NCBI GenBank assembly: GCA_947496235.1
Contig: CANMCE010000002.1
Span: forward strand, 372,001-436,000
Length of the DNA stretch: 64,000 nucleotides
Direction of reading: 5' to 3'
Origin: an uncultured Glaciecola sp.
GTDB taxonomy: Bacteria > Pseudomonadota > Gammaproteobacteria > Enterobacterales > Alteromonadaceae
A program made the position numbers and the translations under genes. The notes beneath the pieces were generated by a model. The model worked only from the letters and a program-made list of their open reading frames with translations, was not told where the DNA came from and ran no database searches. Shown here piece by piece: positions 54,799 through 63,963 of this stretch. Positions within the stretch are counted from its first letter, which is position 1. Each line of letters opens with the position of its first letter.

Positions 54799-56121
54799 AT
54801 GAATAATGGAAGCTCTTCGAAGATAAAACAAAATAAGATGTATGTCCTGCTGCTGGCAATAGTGCTGTTTGTTTCGGCTTGTCAATCGACATCCACCAGA
54901 AATCAACCTTTATTAGTAGGTCCTGTAGCACCGGAAACCTCGTCAAAACATCAGCAAAAAAATGTCGCATCCTTACAAAACGCTAATGTGTTTTTAGATG
55001 TGGCGGTGCCTGTGTTCGACCCAGGTTTTCCAATGCAGTCGAATGGCACTGATATTGACTATGAAGAGATGGATGACGAAGGGATTTGGCCACAATTAAG
55101 ACGCACTGAGGCTAAATTGTTTGCGGTAGAAACAAAAAAATCTCTGGAAAATACAGGCGCTTTTGGTGCAGTTAGTGTGGTACCAGATGCCAATACTTCA
55201 GCAGACGTGTTCGTGTTGGGAAAAATTCTGCATTCAGACAGTGAAGTTGTTGAAATGGAATTAACGGTTGTAGATGCCTCTGGAGAAATTCTTGGTATCA
55301 AAGAGTTCGAACACGAAGTGGATGAAAGCTTTATTAAAGATCAACGAAACGCTGGGAAAAATCCGTATCAGCCGATTTTCGATCAAGGGCGTGATTATGT
55401 TGTCGCTCTATTGAGTCGTCTATCAGACGAAGAAAAGCAAGAAATTAAGAATGTAGCGACAGTACGTTATGCTCGTTATTACAACCCGGACGAGTACAGC
55501 CAATATTTAAGTACAGAGATTGAACGTAAAAACCGACAGCGTTACTATAAGTTTTCGTTAGAAGGGATGCCGGCGGAGAACGATCCCATGTTAAATAGGA
55601 TCGAAGATTTACGCGCTCAAGAATTATTGTTTGTAGATCGTTTGCAAGATCAATACGATACTTTTTATGCAGAGACTAACGATGCCTACTACACTTGGCA
55701 GCGGGAAACTTTACCCGAAATTATTGCGCGCCGAGAAGCACAAACAGAACGTAACATTAAAGCAGGTTTAGGCGTAGGATTGGCTATTCTGGCAGGTATT
55801 TTGGCAAATAAATCGTCAGACTCAAGTGCTTCTGGGAGTTCAACCAGGGGGGGCGCAGAAGCCGCTGGAGCAGTACTTGCTGGGGTAGGGTCCATGATTG
55901 CCATCAACGATGCATTCCAAAGTAACAGTGAGATGAAAGTGCAATCAGCTATTATTGAGGAAAAAGGCCAAGCTGTTGATTTAACGTTAGGTCCTACAGA
56001 AATGAAGTTTGCAGATCAAATCATAGAGTTAAAAGGTACCGCCAGTGAGCAATACATGCAATGGAAACAGCATTTGCGAGATATGTACGAGCTGGAAAAA
56101 ACCCCTGACGTTCAGTTGTGA
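54799..56121 (+). CDS. Lipoprotein with glycine-rich helix, motor-like cluster
   Basis: A 440-residue lipoprotein; the ATG at 54799 (or 54769, which would overlap the previous gene) gives a lipobox FVSAC near residue 28. The N-terminal third (VFLDVAVPVFDPGF; VFVLGKILHSDSEVVEMELTVVDASGEILG) resembles outer-membrane CsgG/LpoB-like folds that bind other lipoproteins. A helical middle region (230-310) precedes a glycine-rich segment (KAGLGVGLAILAGILA) that could enter a membrane, then a Ser/Gly linker. No enzyme motif is seen. It is probably an outer-membrane anchor of the cluster; this is inference. Confidence 0.6.
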   Translation: MNNGSSSKIKQNKMYVLLLAIVLFVSACQSTSTRNQPLLVGPVAPETSSKHQQKNVASLQNANVFLDVAVPVFDPGFPMQSNGTDIDYEEMDDEGIWPQLRRTEAKLFAVETKKSLENTGAFGAVSVVPDANTSADVFVLGKILHSDSEVVEMELTVVDASGEILGIKEFEHEVDESFIKDQRNAGKNPYQPIFDQGRDYVVALLSRLSDEEKQEIKNVATVRYARYYNPDEYSQYLSTEIERKNRQRYYKFSLEGMPAENDPMLNRIEDLRAQELLFVDRLQDQYDTFYAETNDAYYTWQRETLPEIIARREAQTERNIKAGLGVGLAILAGILANKSSDSSASGSSTRGGAEAAGAVLAGVGSMIAINDAFQSNSEMKVQSAIIEEKGQAVDLTLGPTEMKFADQIIELKGTASEQYMQWKQHLRDMYELEKTPDVQL

Positions 56122-56139
56122 TAGGAGAATAGATAAGCA

Positions 56140-57582
56140 GTGAGTGAACAAAAGGGAAGTTCAGCTGATGAGCAAATATTAGCTCGCCAACAACAGATGC
56201 AAAAAAAGCTCAAAACCGGCGTTTGGGTTGCTTCTGGTGTGATCTTACTTTTTCTCATTATTTTTTGGGTGCGGCAGTGGGTAGTTAATCCCACCATTGA
56301 GGCCGCGCCTTCAGATATTGATGAACCTATAGTTTCACTTTCTTCTGAGCAAGCCGAAAGTGCTCGCAGAACATTTCGTGAGGCCTTGGCCGCGTTTGAG
56401 CAAAACCTGCAACCACAGCTAGAACAAAAGGATTTAGTGCAATGGGCGCAAAGCAGAGTAAATGAGTTGGTCACCCTCAAAGAAATTGCGTTAACCAACT
56501 TTGCGTCATCTAAGTATCATTTAGCCTTAAGTCAAATTGAGCAATTGGAAACATCTGCACTAGCACTAATTGAAGATTGGCAATCCAATTATCAGATTGC
56601 GTTACAGCAGAGCCAAGATTATTTAGCTCAAGGCAATATCAGTCGTGCGCGCTTAATGTTTCAGCAAGCCCAAAACATTATGCCAATGGGACCTGGTAGT
56701 GAGGAGCTTAAAGCCCAGCTAGATAATTTTGACCGGCTAGCGGATTTAAATTACCAGTTAGGTATCGCAGAAGTTGAAAACAATCTTGATCGTCAGGCCC
56801 AAATGCTGACAGAGCTAGTAAACTTGAGCGTGTCCAAAGAGCCCTACATCGAAAAACTGCAATCTGTGCAACGTCAAATCAAACAACGTGATCTATCGGC
56901 CTTATTGGTGCAGGGCAATCAAGCGCTTACCCAAGACAATTTATTAGCGGCACAAAAAGCCTATCAGGCAGCGTCTAAACTTGAACCTACAGCAATAGGT
57001 GTAAAGCAACTTGGCGCGGCTATTCAATCTAAACAAAGCAAAAGTCGCCTTACGGAAGGATTGGCTCAACTTGAAGCTTTAATTAACGAGCAAAATTGGT
57101 CTCAAGTAGAGACATTGTCTAGTGCGTTAGCCAAGCAATATCCAGAAGAACCTAAATTTGCCAAAGCCCTAGAACAAGCCAAAGCTATAGGTGCACAGCA
57201 AAAACGTTTGGCTCTATTTTTATCTCGTCCAGAACGTTTAGCTGATGCTGGTATTCGAGAGTCGGCGGTACAAAGTTTACAGCAAGCGTTGCCTTACAGC
57301 ATCGATTCATCAGCATTGACGAGCCAAGTACAGCAACTGGCAGCCTTAATCGACCAATACCAACAACCGATTCAGGTGCAAATTCAATCTGATGGTGCTA
57401 GTTATGTGTTGGTGCTAGGTGTGGGGCATGTGGGTGAAATTGAAAATAAGACGATTGAACTTAAACCGGGTAAGTATACGTTAGAGGCGAGACGCAAGGG
57501 ATATAAATCGAAACGCATACCCATAGAAGTCTCAGAGGGCAAAGACAATAGTTTCTATATTGCTTGCGATGAGCAAATTTAA
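56140..57582 (+). CDS. Single-TM coiled-coil/TPR protein with PEGA-like end
   Basis: A 480-residue protein starting at a GTG with AGGAG 14 bp upstream. One membrane helix (about 28-48) is followed by long helical repeats rich in Gln and Ala (60-390) that resemble TPR or coiled coil (DYLAQGNISRARLMFQQAQNIMP; LLAAQKAYQAASKLEPTAIG). The C-terminus (405-478) is a small beta domain (KTIELKPGKYTLEARRKGYKSKRIPIEV) of PEGA type. It starts 18 bp after the lipoprotein gene and is 21 bp before the FGE-fold gene. A periplasmic scaffold role is likely. Confidence 0.6.
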   Translation: MSEQKGSSADEQILARQQQMQKKLKTGVWVASGVILLFLIIFWVRQWVVNPTIEAAPSDIDEPIVSLSSEQAESARRTFREALAAFEQNLQPQLEQKDLVQWAQSRVNELVTLKEIALTNFASSKYHLALSQIEQLETSALALIEDWQSNYQIALQQSQDYLAQGNISRARLMFQQAQNIMPMGPGSEELKAQLDNFDRLADLNYQLGIAEVENNLDRQAQMLTELVNLSVSKEPYIEKLQSVQRQIKQRDLSALLVQGNQALTQDNLLAAQKAYQAASKLEPTAIGVKQLGAAIQSKQSKSRLTEGLAQLEALINEQNWSQVETLSSALAKQYPEEPKFAKALEQAKAIGAQQKRLALFLSRPERLADAGIRESAVQSLQQALPYSIDSSALTSQVQQLAALIDQYQQPIQVQIQSDGASYVLVLGVGHVGEIENKTIELKPGKYTLEARRKGYKSKRIPIEVSEGKDNSFYIACDEQI

Positions 57583-57603
57583 TCAGCACAAATTGGAAAT
57601 CGA

Positions 57604-59592
57604 ATGGTTGAATTAGATAAAAGAATTAAACAGGCCCAGAAAAAAAATGCTGCTGTATATGTCGTTCTAGCCTTGCTTACCTTAATGATTCTAATCGGGG
57701 TTTTCACTTGGGTGTTTTTGATTAATGGGTATACATTATTGGTAGGTCCCAACGACGCGACCAATAACTATAGTACGCACTCTGTTTCAGGTTCCTATTA
57801 TCGGTATAACGATAACGTCTATGTATATGGCACAGATGCGAGTTTTTATGTTTCTTCGCCAACCTTCGAGCAAGTTAAAGTTGAAATTAACGCTCAAACC
57901 CCTAGCAACATTGAAGTCATATTACCGCCTTCTCCCGCTACCTTATTAGCAGAACTTGATATTCCAGGGGATACCAATTGGTTTGTGGATGATTTAATGG
58001 TTCATGTGGGTAATAGTTTAAATTATAAGCTTCCCCATGGTTCGCATAAATTACGTCTTGAAAATCCCTATTACCAACCATTTGAACAACAACTTGAGTT
58101 ACAACGAGGCGAAAAGCATTATCTCACGCCTAATTTGAGCTTGGTGCAGGGAGAGATTTCGTTAGACGCGGTTCCAGAGGGAGCGACCGTCGAGCTAAAC
58201 GAACAACAATATCCCCTTCCGTTAACGCAAGCTATCTCCGGCGGGAAATATCAAGTTAAGATTAGCAAACAAGGTTTTAAACCTATTCAGGACAATATCG
58301 AAATTTCTTGGCAATATCCAAATCAAACACGTCGCTATCAACTAGAGCCCGCAGATGCCATCTTGCAACTCTCAACCAAGCCCTCTGGTGGTGTACTGTT
58401 GGTAAATGGTATTCAAAAGAGCACTAACACCATCACTATACCAGCCAATACTCAGATCAATCTGCAATATAGCAAACCTGGCTACTTTACGTTTAACCAA
58501 AGTTATCGCCTTACGCCTGGGCAACAAAAAGAAATAGACATTTCTTTGAAAGAGGCTATAGGCAAACTGAATATTACATCGAACGTAGTGGCAGAAGTCT
58601 CTATTGATGGAAATGTAAGGGGAACAACGCCTCTTGAACTTAGTTTACCAGCGGTCGATTATCAAATTCAGTTAAGAAAACAAGGTTATAGAAGTATTTC
58701 TGAATCTGTTGAGGTAAGCGCTAATAAAACAACGAATCACAGATTCAATTTAATAACCGAGTATGCTGCGCGCAGAGCTGAAGGTAGACCAACTGCGATT
58801 AGTCAGTTAGGCATAAGTATGCTGAGATTTCGGGGAGAACCCTATGTCATGGGATCGCAACCAAATACGCCGGGCCGTCGTCGCAATGAGCACCCTGTTC
58901 AAGTCAAACTAAGCAAACCATTTTGGGTAAGTACCCATGAGATCACTGAGCAGCAATACGGGGCTTTCAACGGCAACAAGCTATCCAGTCAGAAGCCACA
59001 AACGAATGTGAGTTGGATTGATGCGGTAAAATTTACTAATTGGTTAAGTCAACAAGAGGGCTTGCCTCCTTTTTACGTAATTAGAGGCAACCAAGTAGTA
59101 GCCGTCAACTCAGAGGCAAGCGGATATCGATTACCTACGGAAGCGGAATGGGAATGGTTAGCGAGCAAAGCTCAACGATCTGTAGCCACTATTTATGTGT
59201 GGGGTAACGCAAGTAAAATTCCCCAAGAGGCGGGCAATTTCGCTGACAAAAGCCGTAAAGGACAACAACCCATTATTTTAAGTGACTATGATGATAAAAC
59301 GGCAGATGTCGCTAATGTGGGTAGTTTCAGACCGGATCGTGTCGGTCTCTACGATCTGGCTGGCAATGTTAGTGAATGGGTGCACGATAGTTATACTAAT
59401 AGTATTCCCGATTTGAATAAGGTTCATGAAAACTATTTAGGTGCAAGTCAGGGGGATTTACATGTTACCAAAGGCGGAAATTTCACAACCGGGCAATTAA
59501 GAGATTTACGTGCAGCCTACAGAGAGCCAGCAGACGCTGCTTCTAATACTATAGGTTTTAGAATCGCACGTTATGTATTGGAGGATGAATAA
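57604..59592 (+). CDS. PEGA-repeat protein with cysteine-free FGE-sulfatase fold
   Basis: A 662-residue protein: one membrane helix (about 20-40), three or four PEGA-like beta domains (175-390; VPEGATVELNEQQYPLPLTQ, LNITSNVVAEVSIDGNVRGTTPLEL) and a C-terminal FGE-sulfatase (SUMF1) domain (405-660; GYRLPTEAEWEWLA, GLYDLAGNVSEWVHDS, TKGGNFTTGQLRDLRAAYREP, IGFRIAR). The whole protein has no cysteine, so it cannot be a cysteine-dependent formylglycine-generating enzyme; a binding role is more likely. It ends immediately before the ATG of a 48-codon gene (TAAATG). Confidence 0.75.
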   Translation: MVELDKRIKQAQKKNAAVYVVLALLTLMILIGVFTWVFLINGYTLLVGPNDATNNYSTHSVSGSYYRYNDNVYVYGTDASFYVSSPTFEQVKVEINAQTPSNIEVILPPSPATLLAELDIPGDTNWFVDDLMVHVGNSLNYKLPHGSHKLRLENPYYQPFEQQLELQRGEKHYLTPNLSLVQGEISLDAVPEGATVELNEQQYPLPLTQAISGGKYQVKISKQGFKPIQDNIEISWQYPNQTRRYQLEPADAILQLSTKPSGGVLLVNGIQKSTNTITIPANTQINLQYSKPGYFTFNQSYRLTPGQQKEIDISLKEAIGKLNITSNVVAEVSIDGNVRGTTPLELSLPAVDYQIQLRKQGYRSISESVEVSANKTTNHRFNLITEYAARRAEGRPTAISQLGISMLRFRGEPYVMGSQPNTPGRRRNEHPVQVKLSKPFWVSTHEITEQQYGAFNGNKLSSQKPQTNVSWIDAVKFTNWLSQQEGLPPFYVIRGNQVVAVNSEASGYRLPTEAEWEWLASKAQRSVATIYVWGNASKIPQEAGNFADKSRKGQQPIILSDYDDKTADVANVGSFRPDRVGLYDLAGNVSEWVHDSYTNSIPDLNKVHENYLGASQGDLHVTKGGNFTTGQLRDLRAAYREPADAASNTIGFRIARYVLEDE

Positions 59593-59739
59593 ATGCTAGC
59601 TGAAAAGATTAAGAAATATATACTCCACTGGCGAACAAAGCTGGCCGTAGTCATTATTGCATTATTTATTGGCTTGGGCGCATTTGCAGCTACTCAAATT
59701 AGCCTAGACTCGCCCGCCACCTTACCCAGTGATATTTAG
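59593..59739 (+). CDS. 48-residue membrane protein of motor-like cluster
   Basis: The ATG directly follows the TAA of the FGE-fold gene, and the frame runs 48 codons (begins MLAEKIKKYILHW, ends ATLPSDI). It has one membrane helix (KLAVVIIALFIGLGAFAA) with a basic N-terminus and a short periplasmic tail. It could be a small subunit of the channel encoded 20 bp downstream. It is missed by length cut-offs, but the spacing and helix make it a credible gene. Confidence 0.5.
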   Translation: MLAEKIKKYILHWRTKLAVVIIALFIGLGAFAATQISLDSPATLPSDI

Positions 59740-59759
59740 ATCTTAAGAGACAAATATAA

Positions 59760-60536
59760 ATGAATAGCAGAGATAAAAATGCCAACATGAATCCTTCCCC
59801 TTTGATATCTCTTGGGGTTTTTCTGGCAATAGTGGTAATTGTACATTTGTTTTATCAGGGCATTGTGCGGCCGAATGCCGAAGCCGCAATTTTTGCACAG
59901 GGCAGTGGTGCAACGACAAATCTGTGGGTAATTTTCAAAGATTTTGAACAACAGGCTTGCGTCACTATAGGTCTTTTTTGTGCATTTTTAATTGGCTACA
60001 AATATCAGCGTATAGTATTTAGAGAAGAGCCATTGTTTACTATGGATTATCTTCAGTCATATGACAAAAATGATACCTTAGACGTAAGTAAAGCAATTAA
60101 CGAACTTGAAGCGAGTGCTTACTCACAAAATAGTTCCATGCAAACATGGATAAACTGTTTAAGACGCTTTAAGAATACCCACAATGTGCAACATGCGGCG
60201 GATGCGATTTCAGATAGTGTCGATTCTTTGGCTGCCCAATTAGAATCTGGTAATAGCATGATTCGTTATTTTATTTGGGCGATTCCAAGCATAGGTTTTA
60301 TCGGTACAGTTCGAGGCATAGGCTCTGCGTTGGCTAAGGCTGAAGAGGCTGTGTCCGGAGATATTACCGGAATGGTTGATAAATTAGGCGTTGCCTTTAA
60401 TTCAACGTTGGTATCTTTGCTTATTTCTATTTTATTGATGTTTGTGCTTTACGTTCTGAACAATCGACAAGATGAGATGGTAATAAATACAAAACGAAAT
60501 TGTGAAAAGCACTTACTTTCTCATCTTCAACAATAA
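59760..60536 (+). CDS. MotA/TolQ/ExbB-type proton-channel subunit
   Basis: A 258-residue inner-membrane protein. Helices are near 13-34, 58-78, 165-190 and 205-235. The signature third/fourth-helix region reads IWAIPSIGFIGTVRGIGSALAKAEEAVSGDITGMVDKLGVAFNSTLVSLLISILLMFVL, the pattern of the ion-channel A subunit. A long cytoplasmic loop (80-160) lies between helices 2 and 3. Its B-subunit partners are most likely the next two genes, each with an Asp-bearing single helix. Residue positions are approximate. Confidence 0.85.
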   Translation: MNSRDKNANMNPSPLISLGVFLAIVVIVHLFYQGIVRPNAEAAIFAQGSGATTNLWVIFKDFEQQACVTIGLFCAFLIGYKYQRIVFREEPLFTMDYLQSYDKNDTLDVSKAINELEASAYSQNSSMQTWINCLRRFKNTHNVQHAADAISDSVDSLAAQLESGNSMIRYFIWAIPSIGFIGTVRGIGSALAKAEEAVSGDITGMVDKLGVAFNSTLVSLLISILLMFVLYVLNNRQDEMVINTKRNCEKHLLSHLQQ

Positions 60537-60548
60537 TCCATGTAATTT

Positions 60549-61619
60549 ATGACTAATAAACGGCGTGAAGAGGGATTCAATTTATCGTTTTTAGATGTCA
60601 TGGCCTGTGGTCTTGGCGCCGTTATTCTGATTCTCATTTTGGTCAAATTTAACGATAACAGCAATATCCCGGTAGATGAGTTACAAAAGTTACAACAGGA
60701 ATTAGCCGCATTAGAAGACCAATCTATTGAGCTACAACAAAGCCTCTCTACTGAACAAGATAAAACGGCTGCAAAGACCGCTGATCTAGAAGCATTAAAA
60801 CGTCTACTCGCTCAATTAAAATTACAGCAGCAAGATACCAATCAAGCGTTAAAAGACCAACTTGCTGTAATAGCAGATTTAGAAACAGCCATAGCAGCAA
60901 TAGCGGCGGAAACTGCTAATGATCCAATCGCAACACCTGATTCTAAAGAAGAAACTTACCTTGTCGGATTAAAAGTTGAAGGACAAAGGGTAGGAATTTT
61001 AGTGGATTCAAGTGCTTCCATGACGGCTGAGTCGCTAATTGAGATTATTCGTCGAAAAATAGGTTCAGATGTAGAAAAACAAGCGGGAGCAAAATGGCAA
61101 AGGACATTGCGAACCGTTAGATGGATTCTTGCTCGCTTACCTCAGAATGCCCAGTTTAGCTTGGTTTCCTTTAATAGTAGTGCTACCACTTTAGGTAACA
61201 CGAGTCGCTTACAAGCATCCAGTGAACAAGATCTTCAGCAGGTCATGACTGAACTCAATGCATTGGTACCCCAAAACGGTACAAACTTGCAAGCAGCCTT
61301 GAACGAAATTAGACGCAGTATGCCCAACATGACTCATCTATATATCATTACCGATGGGTTACCAACACTAGTCGAAACGGGAGCGGGGTTTCCGACTTCA
61401 CGAAGTTGCAAGCCCTATCAAGGTCAACAGGCCACCATTACCGGCCAGTGTAGAATGGATGTCTTTGCGCACACCATGAAGACCAATCCACTAACAGGCG
61501 TGGTGACAAATGTTATTCTTTTTCCATTAGAAGGTGATCCTTCTGCACCGAGCGCATACTGGGGTTGGGCGCAACAAACCCGAGGGACTTTTATTGCGCC
61601 AGCAGGTACCTGGCCATGA
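60549..61619 (+). CDS. ExbD-like single-TM protein with vWA domain (1)
   Basis: A 356-residue protein. Residues 11-33 (NLSFLDVMACGLGAVILILILV) match the ExbD/TolR helix, with Asp16 at the place of the proton-carrying aspartate. A coiled coil (40-120) leads to a von Willebrand A domain with the MIDAS motif DSSAS (153-157), Thr in NGTNLQAAL and Asp in IITDGLPTL. The periplasmic module of ExbD is thus replaced by a metal-dependent adhesion domain. It starts 12 bp after the channel gene and overlaps the next gene (ATGA). Confidence 0.8.
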   Translation: MTNKRREEGFNLSFLDVMACGLGAVILILILVKFNDNSNIPVDELQKLQQELAALEDQSIELQQSLSTEQDKTAAKTADLEALKRLLAQLKLQQQDTNQALKDQLAVIADLETAIAAIAAETANDPIATPDSKEETYLVGLKVEGQRVGILVDSSASMTAESLIEIIRRKIGSDVEKQAGAKWQRTLRTVRWILARLPQNAQFSLVSFNSSATTLGNTSRLQASSEQDLQQVMTELNALVPQNGTNLQAALNEIRRSMPNMTHLYIITDGLPTLVETGAGFPTSRSCKPYQGQQATITGQCRMDVFAHTMKTNPLTGVVTNVILFPLEGDPSAPSAYWGWAQQTRGTFIAPAGTWP

Positions 61620-62572
61620 GAAAACAAAGAGCGCCCATCGAGGTGTTTAGTTTGTCATTTTTGGATGTGATTTCCTGTGCATTTGGAGCAGTTGTGATGC
61701 TAATTCTGTTAGCTCGCAATGGCGATGATGGAGAATATAGTGATGTGTCACAAATCTCTACTGTATTAACCGCCATTACCCGTGCAGAAGCCAGTGTTTC
61801 GACCTTACAATATGCCATCGATAGCGAACTTGATAAGCAAAAACAAGCTGAAGCAGAAACTGCTAGCAACGCTACTCAGGCTGAGGCGCTTGAGGCGACT
61901 ATTGCACGAGCCCAAAATCAGCTTAAGCAATTGACTGACAAAGCAAGCGGTTTAGAAGTCGTGGAACAGATGCGCAAACAAGCCGCCATTTCCCAAGGAA
62001 ATGCAGATCAAAGAGATGAGGAAGTCGGAGGAATCCCAGTAGACAGCGATTACATTATTTTTATCGTCGATACTTCAGGGAGTATGAAATCTATGTGGAA
62101 TAAAGTACTCGCTAAGTTAGACGAAGTGTTAGAAATCCATCCAAAAGTTAAAGGGTTTCAGGTGCTGTCAGACAATGGTGAGTACTTACTAAGGCGCTCA
62201 ATTGGTCAATGGCGTACCGATTCAAAAGCCACAAGGAGCGGTATTTTGCGTGCCATGCAAAATTGGAACGGTTCGTCCAATTCATCGCCTGTTGAAGGCA
62301 TAGAGGCGGCATTAAAAACCTACGCATCTAAAACTGATTCCTTGGCGCTTTATGTTTTTGGTGATGACTTTAATGGCCCATCCTATGATCAGGCATTAGA
62401 AGACATAAACAAATTAAATACAGATCCGAGTTCAGGTAAGAAAATTGCCCGCATTCATGCCATAGGTTTCACGCCTGCTACAATAGGAATAACAGGCGAA
62501 ATGATGAAGTTTTCTACTCTAATGCGTGAAGTGACACGACAGAATAACGGTACTTTTATAGCGCAATATTAA
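61616..62572 (+). CDS. ExbD-like single-TM protein with vWA domain (2)
   Basis: A 318-residue protein; I use the ATG at 61616 overlapping the previous stop by 4 bp. Residues 11-33 (FSLSFLDVISCAFGAVVML) are the same ExbD-like helix with Asp17, followed by a coiled coil and a vWA domain with MIDAS DTSGS (152-156), Thr-type loop and YVFGDDFNGPSYD. It is related to but clearly different from the preceding protein, suggesting a heterodimeric stator. Its 3' end overlaps the convergent nagA gene by 17 bp. Confidence 0.78.
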   Translation: MRKQRAPIEVFSLSFLDVISCAFGAVVMLILLARNGDDGEYSDVSQISTVLTAITRAEASVSTLQYAIDSELDKQKQAEAETASNATQAEALEATIARAQNQLKQLTDKASGLEVVEQMRKQAAISQGNADQRDEEVGGIPVDSDYIIFIVDTSGSMKSMWNKVLAKLDEVLEIHPKVKGFQVLSDNGEYLLRRSIGQWRTDSKATRSGILRAMQNWNGSSNSSPVEGIEAALKTYASKTDSLALYVFGDDFNGPSYDQALEDINKLNTDPSSGKKIARIHAIGFTPATIGITGEMMKFSTLMREVTRQNNGTFIAQY

Positions 62573-63719
62573 TCTCAGGCGTTGCCATTTCTGCTAACAG
62601 CGACTTGCCTCTGTAAATGTTTTGTGTCACTTCAAAACGCTGATTAAAACTAACAAAATTAGCTTGATAACCGGGCGCTATTTTACCTAGGCTACGGCTA
62701 GATTTTAAAAACTGGGCTGGGGTGCTTGTAGCCATTTTTATCGCATCAATTAGTGGAATATCCAAACCTATATGACAATTTGTTATCGCACTCATCATAT
62801 CTAGGGCCGAGCCAGCTAAAACACCATCGGGAGTGGTCAACTTTCCGTTAACCTTGGTAATTAATTGTTCATTAAAGACCAATAAAGAATCCTCAGCATC
62901 CACATGAGACATGGAATCAGTCACTAGCATTATGCCATCGGGTCCTTTACTTTGAATCGCTAAGATACAGTTCTCATCATGCACGTGAAAATGGTCAACA
63001 ATAAGACCGGCGATGCTGGGTTTATCCAAAAGCGCGGCGCCGACGACACCCGGTTCTCGACCTCGAATACTAGACATTGCATTGTATAAATGTGTAAATC
63101 CGCTAGCGCCAGCTGCCAAGGCGTCTTTGGTTTGTCTATAACTAGCGTTAGTGTGTCCAATGGCAACTATAACACCTTGTTTTACCAATTGACGGATTTG
63201 TTCTGGAGGCACAATTTCAGGCGCAAGGGTTACAATTTTTAGGCCTAAATCTTGTCGTGAAAAAAGCTGCATTTCTTGATCAGATAACGGTCGTATAAAG
63301 CAAGCTGGATGAATCCCTTTCTTATCAGGATTTAAATGGGGACCTTCAAAATGAATACCTAAAATACCGGGCTCTTCGATTGCAATAGCTTCAGCCACAG
63401 CGTTGGCACAATCTACCATCACTTGATAGTCATCAGAAATAACAGAAGGAAGCATGGCACAGGTCCCATACTTGGCATGAGCATCGCGCATTTTACGCAG
63501 GGTAGTAAGACTCGGTTGGTGATTGAATAAAACACCACCTCCACCATTCACTTGAGTGTCAATAAATCCAGGAGAGGTGCACCCTTGAAGTATAATATCA
63601 GCTTGATCCGGTGTCCCTCCAACGATGGAACAGATAGTGCCATTTTCCACACCTATTAACTGTCCTCGATACCATTTATCGTTGAGTAACACATTATTTG
63701 CAAAGTAAGTCGTTTGCAT
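62556..63719 (-). CDS. nagA: N-acetylglucosamine-6-phosphate deacetylase
   Basis: A 387-residue amidohydrolase that deacetylates GlcNAc-6-phosphate in chitin and peptidoglycan amino-sugar use. I start at the ATG at 63719 with AAAGGAG upstream. The metal and substrate residues are in GIHFEGPHLNPDKKG (Glu), VIVAIGHTNASY (His), GFTHLYNAM (His) and VTDSMSH (catalytic Asp). Its 3' end overlaps the convergent vWA gene by 17 bp. A divergent gene, possibly of the same pathway, starts at 63964. Confidence 0.92.
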   Translation of the reverse strand: MQTTYFANNVLLNDKWYRGQLIGVENGTICSIVGGTPDQADIILQGCTSPGFIDTQVNGGGGVLFNHQPSLTTLRKMRDAHAKYGTCAMLPSVISDDYQVMVDCANAVAEAIAIEEPGILGIHFEGPHLNPDKKGIHPACFIRPLSDQEMQLFSRQDLGLKIVTLAPEIVPPEQIRQLVKQGVIVAIGHTNASYRQTKDALAAGASGFTHLYNAMSSIRGREPGVVGAALLDKPSIAGLIVDHFHVHDENCILAIQSKGPDGIMLVTDSMSHVDAEDSLLVFNEQLITKVNGKLTTPDGVLAGSALDMMSAITNCHIGLDIPLIDAIKMATSTPAQFLKSSRSLGKIAPGYQANFVSFNQRFEVTQNIYRGKSLLAEMATPEINIAL

Positions 63720-63890
63720 TACCAACTCCTTTTAACTAGAGAACTTGGTGGTCGTTCTTTGAGTATAGACAAAGATTACAATTTAACATCATTAACAATA
63801 ATTTAACTTTAGCCGGTTTTTTTGATTCTGCTGTGTGTGCATGGTTGTTTTTTGTTTTCGTCAAACAAATTCATACTTTTCAGTCGCAAT

Positions 63891-63902
63891 ATTCTGCAGA
63901 AT
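63891..63902. promoter_or_regulatory. Small palindrome between divergent genes
   Basis: ATTCTGCAGAAT is a perfect 12-bp palindrome 62 bp upstream of the gene starting at 63964 and in the nagA upstream region. It could be an operator for either gene. Confidence 0.3.
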
Positions 63903-63963
63903 TATGTATTATTGAATGCAAATTATTCTTATTTACTTATAAGTGTGTTTTAGGAGTAGCTTA

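Noticed and set aside
54258-62572. Zorya defence system
   Set aside because: A MotA-like channel is present, but the partners have vWA rather than OmpA/MotB peptidoglycan-binding domains, and no ZorC, ZorD or ZorE-type gene (helicase or nuclease) is found.
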